A stretch of DNA of 26,120 bases, taken from contig JAKSYS010000777.1 in the NCBI GenBank assembly GCA_022925895.1, forward strand, positions 1 to 26,120, in the 5' to 3' direction. Position numbers and translations under genes: made by a program. Source of the DNA: Fragilaria crotonensis. Its lineage: Eukaryota > Bacillariophyta > Fragilariophyceae > Fragilariales > Fragilariaceae. How positions within the stretch are numbered: the first letter of the stretch is position 1; the number at the start of each line of letters is the position of its first letter. The notes below the pieces were generated by a model, which saw only the letters and a program-made list of their open reading frames with translations, had not been told where the DNA came from and made no database searches. Below, piece after piece: positions 9,568 to 16,563 of the stretch.

Positions 9568-10304
9568 CTCCCTTGTGGAAGGAAAGGTAGAATTGCAGCT
9601 CTTGCCTCATTATAATCAAATTGTTGCTTGATCCTGGATGGTTCGGCACCCTGAAAAAATGATGTGACCTGTGATTGCGATACATATCTACCACATGAGA
9701 GCTTGATAAGATCAGCTTTCTGAAGTCTTGTTCCATTGCATCCCCATGTTTGGCAGTGACGATCAGCATTGGCCTTCCTCAAAAATGAAGGTCCGCATAT
9801 GCAGGAATAGCCAGAATAGGTATTTTTGTCCATTCGGAATTGTTCAATGCTTCCGGATGCCTTTGCTATGTTGAGTTGCATGTTATATCCATGAAGAAGA
9901 GATCGGACGGTTGTGATTCTGCTATCCATGCCATGTTTCTTGAGGTGGTTGCGAATGGATCGCTCATCCAATTTGATTGCTACATGTTTTTCACATTTGC
10001 GACAGCAGAGACCGAATGGGGAGAAGGTGAAGAGTGATTCTGGAATTGACTCGAGAGGGGAGTCAATCAAGTCGGATGTTGTTTTCCGTGTTTCGAATGC
10101 TTCTAATGAAAGCTGTTGTTGTTGGACAATGGATTCGGACACAAACGAAACCTCCGCTTTTCTTTTCAAAGAGGTGGAGCAAAGCATGGTGAAGATGGGA
10201 TGTATATGTGAGGGAGTGAACGAAAATGTGGCGCCACATGGAATTTCAAATGCTTTCGATGTACTGAAGTCTACGGCAGGAACTCCGTTGCTCACGATGC
10301 ACAT
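9568..10304 (-). CDS. Segment 1: N-terminal zinc-finger region
   Basis: About 245 residues from the ATG at 10304. Residues 1-90 are Ser/Thr-rich without a clear fold. A C2H2-like unit follows, with C101 and C104, then H120 and H124 (LCCRKCEK...NHLKKHG). A second Cys/His group spans C168-x-C170 to H183, C184 and C189 (YSCICG...DRHCQTWGC). The layout resembles the N-terminal finger region of OrsD/DUF3505-type proteins, which in other eukaryotes precede RecQ-like helicases (family knowledge, not searched). From about 9567 this frame departs from the family. The true continuation (HDDTYTHMFTPL) lies one frame over for about 130 bp, as shown by the copy at 12076-12614. It likely binds DNA, perhaps the iterons just upstream; that is inference. 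Confidence 0.65.
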
Positions 10305-10445
10305 TCCCTTAAGTAAATATGACTCAGGATGTTCAAAAAATTACTCAGGATGTACAAACCCATATCAGAAATTACTCAGAATGTATCAAGTAAAAACATA
10401 TGTACCTGAAGAATTTTTATGTGTTTTTAGCCCCGCCCCCTTAGG
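10287..10445 (-). repeat. Module 1 of the iteron array, at the 5' end of the recombinase/helicase gene
   Basis: On the minus strand the module begins CCTAAGGGGGCGGGG at 10445, passes an AT-rich stretch and ends its head at TTTTTACTTGATAC. Three iterons of the form TACATCCTGAGTAAT follow at about 10371-10384, 10341-10354 and 10321-10331. The motif TTTACTTAAGG comes next, then a fourth related word (TGCATCGTGAGCAAC, 10287-10301) that includes the first codons of the gene. It may be an element end or recombination site, a promoter/leader, or both. Confidence 0.7.
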
Positions 10446-10758
10446 AATTTCATCACCAACCTTAACCCTATCAATCTTATGAAGGAATTTCAACACCAAC
10501 CTTAACCCTATCAGCCTTATGAAAGAATTTCAAAACCAACCTTAACCCTATCAATCTTGTGAAAATTTCTACACCAACCTTAACCCTATTAGTCTTATGA
10601 AAGAATTTCAACACCAGCTCTAACCCTATCAGTCTTATGAAAGAATTTCAACACGAACCCTAACCCTGTCAGTCTTATGAAACAATACCAACTCTAACCC
10701 TATTAGTCTTATGAAAGGATTTCATTACAAACAACCCTAACCCTATCAGTCTTATTAA
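10446..10758. repeat. Interstitial telomere-like tandem repeat, ~40-bp unit, about 8 copies
   Basis: The unit contains CCTTAACCCTATCA(G/A)TCTTATGAAAGAATTTCAACACCAA, in words of under 20 bases: CCTTAACCCTATCAGT, CTTATGAAAGAA, TTTCAACACCAA. About eight diverged copies run from the border of module 1. Each unit carries TTAACCCTA or CTAACCCTA, a telomere-like word in the same orientation as the real telomere. No gene is present. Confidence 0.8.
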
Positions 10759-11133
10759 AAACATTTATTCTTTTTAAGCGATCATAGTATCGGATCACTT
10801 GAAATTTTGACACTTAGGTAAACAAATTTTAGATGCTTTGTATCCCCTCATTGATTCTTGACGCCAAAATATTCTCACCGTACCATCTGGTTTTACATAC
10901 CATTCTTACTCAAGAACTGGTCTTAATAAAAAATTCAGTCCCTATTCAATTGGCATTCAGGACAATTCACTGCATTCTACATGTTTTTATATACAGTCCT
11001 TAATCATGCTCTGGTCTTATTAAATTTTTAGTCCAATTATTGACTCTTATAATGCGCTGTTGATCAAATTCAGATTTCATTCCTTCTTTGTTCCGGCCAT
11101 AAAATCAAGCATGGTCTCTACAAATCATTCCGT
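10759..11133. other. AT-rich spacer without a recognisable gene
   Basis: The sequence is AT-rich with a weak internal repetition: TGGTCTTAATAAAAAATTCAGT near 10917 resembles TGGTCTTATTAAATTTTTAGT near 11012, about 95 bp apart. No open frame of note is seen. It lies between the telomere-like repeat and the second palindrome cluster. Confidence 0.5.
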
Positions 11134-11613
11134 CTACCATTTGGTAGCGCTTGATTTGTCAAAGACCATGCTTGGAATCAGTTAACAATGATCCGATACT
11201 GGCCACTAGCCCTGCATTCCGACTTGTCTACCATTTGGTAGCGTCAGAGTTGCATGAGCGTGACGACGACGAATCATTCCGTCTACCATTTGGTAGCGTT
11301 TGATTTGTCATCGGAGCTCAGTATTGGTTGACCGACTTGTCTACCATTTGGTAGCGTCGGAGTTGTATGATCCTGCCGAGGACGAATCATTCCGTCTACC
11401 ATTTGGTAGCATTTGATTTGTCATTGGAGCTCGGGATTGGTTGACCGACTTGTCTACCATTTGGTAGTGTTGGAGTTGTACGATCCTGCCGAGGACGAAT
11501 CATTCCGTCTACCATTTGGTAGCGTTTGATTTGTTATTGGTGCTCGGCATTAGTTAACATCGTAACTGCAAGTGGCCCCTTGCACTGCATTTTGAGTTGT
11601 CTACCATATGGTA
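11134..11613. promoter_or_regulatory. Second cluster of CTACCATTTGGTAG quasi-palindromes (8 copies)
   Basis: Copies start at 11134, 11228, 11283, 11341, 11396, 11454, 11509 and 11600. The last has ATAT instead of ATTT (CTACCATATGGTAG). From 11228 on they alternate between two contexts (GACTTGT-x-GCGTCRG and ATTCCGT-x-GCGTTTGATTTG), forming a ~113-bp higher-order unit. The flanks match those of the first cluster at 1950-2086, so the two clusters share ancestry. No intact gene follows on either side. Confidence 0.75.
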
Positions 11614-11910
11614 GCATCACTGTTGCATGTGCGGGAGTGCTGCTTGTAGTCCAAGCACTAGCGGCAGCCAAAGGCAAATCATTCAAGTACTGTAGAAGGT
11701 TTAATGCTAAGACGCATGTCCTTTTTTCATTGCAATGATTGGAAACGTGGACACAATGTCAATAGCAGACAATTGTGATGTTTGTTGCGATATCTTTGTG
11801 TTTGTGATATACTGATGGGGATTGGGAGGTCTGCGCCATATTTCGGTGGCTGATCCGCGCCTGCCATGCTGAGGATGTGATGACGACAAATAGGGACCCC
11901 TACAGCGGAG
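11614..11910. other. Short cargo between palindrome cluster 2 and module 2
   Basis: Open frames of 60-95 codons exist on both strands, but none shows a motif I recognise. I read this as what is left of an element interior after a large deletion. Confidence 0.4.
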
Positions 11911-12075
11911 CTCTGTACCACCAAATGAAAAGGTTATGTATCTAAATGTACCACCCAATGCTGAAAAAGACACACCCGATGCAAGTTTTCCCATATTAGT
12001 ATTCCACCCAATGTATCAAGTAAAAAAATACATCCCCGAAGTTATTTTATATAGAAATTGGACCGCCCCCTTAGG
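11911..12075 (-). repeat. Module 2 of the iteron array
   Basis: The minus-strand head starts CCTAAGGGGGCGG at 12075 and ends TTTTTTTACTTGATAC. Iterons are TACATTGGGTGGAAT (12001-12015), TGCATCGGGTGTGTC (11969-11983) and AGCATTGGGTGGTAC (11948-11962). The fourth word, at 11911-11929 (TTCATTTGGTGGTACAG), is at the start of the cargo. The head directly cuts off the coding sequence of the second zinc-finger copy. Confidence 0.68.
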
Positions 12076-12614
12076 GGTGTAAACATATGTGTGTACGTAT
12101 GATCCTGTTTTTCCCTTTTTGGAAGAATAGGAAAAAGCACAGCTCTTGCCTCACAATAATCAAATTGCTGTTTTGAATTGTGTGGTGATTCGTTGAAAAA
12201 TGAAGTGACTTTAGCATGAGTCACATACCTGCCGCAGCAAAGCTTGATGAGATCAACTTTCTGTAGTTTTGAAGAATCACAACCCACAGTCTTGCAGTGT
12301 CGATTTGCATTTCCAATCTTTACAAAGGATTGACCACACACACAAGAAAATCCAGCATAGGTTTTGCTGTCGCTCCGATACGGATCGATACTTCCCAAAG
12401 CCTTTGCATGAAGTAGTTCCTTTTTATATTCTTCAAGGAGAGAACGGACTGTCGAAAGCCTACTGTCCATACCATGTTTTTTCAGGTGAATTTGAATGGA
12501 TCTCTCGTCTGACTGGTATGATTTTATTGTGATTGCCAAGGGATGAATGGTATGATCGAGTTTAAATTCATGGATAGGAGAGTCTACAGAAGCAATCTGT
12601 AGCTCCCAATGCAA
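12076..12614 (-). pseudogene. Truncated second copy of the zinc-finger N-terminus of the recombinase/helicase gene
   Basis: About 180 residues align with the N-terminal segment of the gene at 10304. Shared blocks are DERSI--HLKKHGMDSR, TVRSLL, SCVCGQSF versus SCICGPSF, NRHCKT-GC, LIKLCCGRYV and KQQFDY-EARA. The first Cys pair (CxxC) of the other copy is missing. The reading frame passes intact through LPKREKQDHTYTHMFTPL and then runs straight into the head of module 2. The gene is thus cut exactly at the CCTAAG border, and the last ten or so codons of the open frame belong to the module. The recombinase and helicase parts are absent. Confidence 0.75.
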
Positions 12615-12757
12615 CTTTCCTTAAGTAATCAGTGGCTCTTGATGCAGAAAAATGGCTCCCGATGCAAATTTGCCTAAGTAAAATGGCTCCTGATGTATCA
12701 AGTAAAAATATACATATTTGAGGAAAATTTATCTAGTTTGAACCCCGCCCCCTTAGG
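12599..12757 (-). repeat. Module 3 of the iteron array, at the 5' end of the truncated copy
   Basis: The minus-strand head starts CCTAAGGGGGCGGGG at 12757 and ends TTTTTACTTGATAC. Iterons ACATCAGGAGCCATT, TGCATCGGGAGCCATT and TGCATCAAGAGCCACT are at about 12682-12696, 12651-12666 and 12631-12646. After ATTACTTAAGG a fourth (TTGCATTGGGAGCTACA) is at 12599-12615. Its position relative to the zinc-finger frame is the same as that of module 1 to its gene. An extra CCTTAGG nearby (about 12766-12772) may be the scar of another head. Confidence 0.68.
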
Positions 12758-12951
12758 GCCTTCTCCTTAGGTGAACAGTTCTTGAATTGGACCAAAATCC
12801 AGCTGTCTCTTTTGGGTTGTGGACATGTCCATAGTTACTAGTGGATGCTTTGTTGTTCTGTGGTTGGCGATGTTGTTGCATGAGATGCATCGTACTTCTG
12901 CAACACCTGGGCGCGCCAATTGAGATGGTACGGGATCTACGGGAACGCGGC
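12758..12951 (-). other. Short cargo between modules 3 and 4, possibly a gene start
   Basis: A minus-strand frame of about 63 codons ends at 12767. It contains VRCISCNNIANHRTTKH, a Cys-x-x-Cys ... His spacing that could be part of a small zinc finger. It is not an obvious copy of the other N-termini. I do not recognise the family. Confidence 0.35.
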
Positions 12952-13121
12952 GTAGCACCCGACGTACACATCTCTAAATAAAAAGGGACACAGGTGCAAC
13001 AGGACATACAAAAAGTGACACCCACCGTACAAATCCTCAGTTAAAAATGTCACCCGCCGTATCAAGTAAAAGTATCTATATCTGTGGATATTTTATCTAT
13101 TTTTGGGCCCGCCCACTTAGG
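12952..13121 (-). repeat. Module 4 of the iteron array
   Basis: The minus-strand head starts CCTAAGTGGGCGGG at 13121 and ends CTTTTACTTGATAC. Iterons GATACGGCGGGTGACA (about 13049-13064) and TGTACGGTGGGTGTCA (13014-13031) are clear. A third, GCACCTGTGTCCC (12985-12998), is diverged. The fourth (TGTACGTCGGGTGCTAC, 12952-12968) is at the cargo start, after TATTTAGAGATG in place of the usual TTACTTAGG. Confidence 0.65.
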
Positions 13122-13440
13122 GGTACATAGCAAGTCCCGGCAGGTTCTTGCACGACATTAACCCTCTAATTAGTTCCTATTTTTAATTTACAATACTATT
13201 GTTCGCATCCCTTGTGCGTGCACATGTCAGAGCATAAACGCATGGTCACACGCCTGTTCGCACTAGCTCATACTGTACCGTAGAATCACGTGTCAGAGTA
13301 ATACTTGTTCGGTATGTACAGTGAAAGATATCCTCTACTATCGTACCAGCGAAGCACAGAAACAATAAAATACACTGATCGTGAAATTTTATCATGCTAT
13401 CTCCCATCCTACCTTAGTGGTTTCATTACACAATCCGACA
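13122..13440. other. Spacer between module 4 and the satellite
   Basis: No gene or repeat is recognised in this mixed AT-rich stretch. It is the only non-repetitive interval between the module array and the 190-bp satellite. Confidence 0.4.
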
Positions 13441-14884
13441 TTTCATGATGTATCTTCACTGAAAAGAGTCCAATATAAAATCTAAAACAAGCATCATATA
13501 GACCTTTAAAAGACAAACAGAGTTGAAGTGAAGACAATGGAGCGAAACGGTCCTGCTAAGTGGGTAAAGATCGATTTGCAGAACAATTTTGGAGTTTCCA
13601 ATCATTGTTGTTATGTGCACTGACGCCTCCTTTCATACTGTATCTTCACCAAAAATAGTCCAATTGAAAATCTGAAACGACGGACGATGATGCAAATTAC
13701 CCGTGAAGATAGTTTGATAGTAGGCCATCGAACGAAACGTACCGTTTAACGATGCAAACAGCAGAACGGCGAACGAATTTCGAGTCTTGAATCCTGACTG
13801 GCATGATGACCATCTCTGCATTTCATTATCTATCTTCACCAAAAATAGTCCAATTGAAAATCTGAAACGACGGACGATGAGGCAAATTACCCGTGAAGAT
13901 AGTTTGATAGTAGGCCATCGAACGAAACGTACCGTTTAACGATGCAAACAGCAGAACGGCGAACGAATTTCGAGTCTTGAATCCTGACTGGCAAGATGAC
14001 CATCTCTGCATTTCATTATCTATCTTCACAAAAATAGTCAATTGAAAATCTGAAACGACGGACGATGAGGCAAATTACCCGTGAAGATAGTTTGATAGTA
14101 GGCCATCGAACGAAACGTACCGTTTAACGATGCAAACAGCAGAACGGCGAACGAATTTCGAGTCTTGAATCCTGACTGGCAAGATGACCATCTCTGCATT
14201 TCATTATCTATCTTCACCAAAAATAGTCCAATTGAAAATCTGAAACGACGGACGATGAGGAAAATTACCCGCAAAGATAGTTTGATAGTAGGCCATCGAA
14301 CGAAACGTATCGGTTAACGATGCAAACAGCAGAACGGCGAACGAATTTCGAGTCTTGAATCCTGACTGGCATGTTGACCATCACAACATTTCATTATCTA
14401 TCTTCACCAAAAATAATCCAATTCAAAATCTGAAGCGACAGACGTTGAGAAACATTACCCTCGAAGTTAGTTTGACATATGGTCATTGAACGAAACGTAC
14501 CGATTAAGGAAGCAATCAACAAAATGGCGGACGAACTTCGAGTTTTCAATCGTGATTGGCATGTGCACCATCTGTGCATTTCGTACTCCATCTTAATCAA
14601 TAATCGTCGAATTTTATATCTGAAACGACGAACATTGAGAAGCGTTAATTGCGAAGAAAGTTGCACGACAGATCTTGAAACGAAACGTACCTCTTGATGA
14701 TCCAAGTAGTAAAATGGCGAACGAACTTCGAGTTTTCATCCGAGACTGGCATGTGCAGCATCTTTGCATTTTGTACTCCATCTTCGCGAATAATCGTCCA
14801 ATTTGATATCTGAAACAGCCAACATTGAGCAGCATTTAAGGTGAAGAAAGTTGCACAGTGGGTCTTGAAACAAAAGAACCTCTT
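13441..14884. repeat. 190-bp satellite array, block 1
   Basis: The landmark TCTTCACCAAAAATAGTCCA (or variants) recurs at about 13461, 13651, 13841, 14030, 14219, 14409, 14599 and 14789, a period of 189-190 bp. The copies between about 13640 and 14390 are nearly identical, while those on both sides are progressively diverged. This is the usual pattern of recent expansion in the middle of an array. Repeated minus-strand frames of 60-70 codons (NEMQRWSSCQSGF...) are by-products of the repeat. The unit length is close to one nucleosome. Confidence 0.88.
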
Positions 14885-15168
14885 GAGGATGCAAACGAAG
14901 GATGTGAAAGCAGCACTGATATCAGGAGTGTGGAGTGCACAGCTCCAATTTTGGGCTGCAAAAACATTCGGACAATACCATGTTACTACGTGTGATATTG
15001 TCTCCGTGTTGCGAGTGATTCTCCTCCGGACGTAGTAATTCCTAAGTAAAAAATCCCTCCGGACGTCAAAAATCCCCCTCCGGACGTAAAATCACCACTC
15101 CGGACGTATCAAGTAAAAGCATCTATACTTGAGGATTTTTTATCCAGTTCGAATCCCTTTTCCTTAGG
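14885..15168 (-). mobile_element. 284-bp unit carrying module 5, copy A
   Basis: This unit lies inside the satellite and is repeated at 16103-16386 with about two base differences. On the minus strand it begins with the head CCTAAGGAAAAGGGATTC at 15168. It has three iterons with the core ACGTCCGGAG (15096-15108, 15076-15088, 15055-15066), then TTACTTAGG. A fourth (TACGTCCGGAGGAGAA) lies at 15019-15034, followed by ~134 bp of cargo without a recognisable gene. It looks like a short non-autonomous member of the module family. No clear target-site duplication is visible, because both flanks are satellite. Confidence 0.65.
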
Positions 15169-16102
15169 ATGGAAACAAACCTGTTGAGGATGCAAACAAC
15201 TGAATTGACAATGAATATCAAGTCCTTGATGGTGATTCGCACATGTACCAACTCCTTGTTCCATACTGTATCTTGACGAATTAGAGCCTGTTTTTAAATC
15301 TGAAACAAGAGACCTTGAGAAGAGTTGACGTGGAAGAATGTTGGACACAAGACCTCTGACGGAAACAAACCTCTTTAGAATGCAAACAATAAAATAGAGA
15401 TTAAGATTTGGTGTTCAATCGTGAATCACACATGAACTCACTCCTAGTTTCATACTGTATCGTCACGAATAAGGAGTCCAATTTTCAATCTGAAAGGACA
15501 GACTTTGAGATTGGTTTACCTCGAATAATGTTGGACCTCCAAACAACCACACCTGTTAAGAATGCAAACAATGAAATAGAGAATGAAATTTCAGTGTCCA
15601 ATCGTGATTCACAAATGATCCAACTCCGCATAACATTACTTCATCTTCACTTACAAAGCTGCTCAACAGATCTTCAAGCAAAAGGTACCTCTTGAGTTTT
15701 GAAACAACAATACGAATGGTACCTCTTGAGTTTTGGAACAACAATTCGCAGAATGACATTCAATTTTTAAACGTGTTCGGCATGTGCACCACATGTGTGG
15801 TTCATACTCCATCTTCACGAATAATTGTCCAAGGTACCTGGTAGTATCTGAAAGGATGCACGATGAGAACAGTGGAGATGAAACTTGCACAACAGATCTT
15901 TGAACAAAATGTACCTCTTGAGGATCCAAACAACAATTTACAGATCATCAATCGATAATTGATTTTTATCATGATTGGCATGTGCACCACCACTGCACTT
16001 CATATATCATCTTCCCAAACAATAATAGTCCAATCGAATATCTGAAACCACGGATGTTGAGAACAGTGGTAGGCACTTGCACAACAGATCTTCAAACAAA
16101 AT
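15169..16102. repeat. 190-bp satellite array, block 2 (diverged copies)
   Basis: Diverged copies of the same ~190-bp unit resume after the 284-bp insertion. They are recognised by GAGGATGCAAAC-like words and by TTCATACTGTATCxTCACGAATxA at roughly 15270, 15460, 15640, 15815 and 16005. Open frames in this block are short and not conserved from copy to copy. Confidence 0.75.
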
Positions 16103-16386
16103 GAGGATGCAAACGAAGGATGTGAAAGCAGCACTGATATCAGGAGTGTGGAGTGCACAGCTCCAATTTTGGGCTGCAAAAACATTCGGACAATACCATG
16201 TTACTACGTGTGATATTGTCTCCGTGTTGCGAGTGATTCTCCTCCGGACGTAGTAATTCCTAAGTAAAAAATCCCTCCGGACGTCAAAAACCCCCCTCCG
16301 GACGTAAAATCACCACTCCGGACGTATCAAGTAAAAGCATCTATACTTGAGGATTTTTTATCCAGTTTGAATCCCTTTTCCTTAGG
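16103..16386 (-). mobile_element. 284-bp unit carrying module 6, copy B
   Basis: Almost identical to the unit at 14885-15168. Its iterons are at about 16314-16326, 16294-16306, 16273-16284 and 16237-16252. The head begins CCTAAGGAAAAGGGATTC at 16386 and marks the inner edge of both the satellite and the module array. To the right lies the broken transposase gene. Confidence 0.65.
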
Positions 16387-16494
16387 GTCTTCATCTTGCC
16401 AATTCCTTGAGACAAGGAACAGACATAGCGAAAGCCATCACAGCGAAGCGGGCAAAGCAGAAGAGACACGCAACGGTCATAACAACAAGACACA

Positions 16495-16563
16495 GAGCAA
16501 CAACCTGGAGATGAGACAATCTACCAGGCGAAGCAGAGCAACAACCTGGAGATGAGACAATCA
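16495..16563. repeat. 41-bp partial tandem duplication at the transposase start
   Basis: GAGCAACAACCTGGAGATGA and the following GACAATC occur at 16495 and again at 16536, a period of 41 bp. Because 41 is not a multiple of three, the duplication changes the frame upstream of the transposase segment. It may account for its lost N-terminus. Confidence 0.7.

Larger units (their letters stand above)
6099..10304 (-). pseudogene. Telomere-linked zinc finger - tyrosine recombinase - RecQ helicase gene, frame-broken
   Basis: One minus-strand gene of about 4.2 kb, probably about 1,400 residues when whole, reading towards the telomere. Order: zinc-finger region, middle tyrosine-recombinase-like domain, RecQ-type helicase, C-terminal zinc clusters. 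Four frame changes are inferred, near 9567, 9440, 7810 (inside the ATP-binding loop) and 7030. A second copy of the N-terminus at 12076-12614 stays in frame across the first break, so that break is a real difference from the family. The ATG at 10304 lies just inside module 1, which marks its 5' end. Helicases next to telomeres are known in fungi (telomere-linked helicases); a fused recombinase is not something I recognise in those. The gene may be a decayed copy, or the sequence may carry single-base errors. Confidence 0.7.

Noticed and set aside
11134..11613. CRISPR-like array of short repeats
   Set aside because: This is a eukaryotic chromosome end, and the spacers are themselves repeated in two alternating types.
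13633..14705. Repeated minus-strand open frames (NEMQRWSSCQSGF...) as a tandem gene family
   Set aside because: They follow the 190-bp satellite period, end with each unit, and lose their frame in the 190-bp copies. No domain is seen.
10420..16386. tRNA-derived SINE reading of the modules (plus strand AGTTCGAATCC resembles a tRNA B box)
   Set aside because: The word is present only in modules 3, 5 and 6. There is no matching A box or cloverleaf, and modules 1, 2 and 4 lack it.
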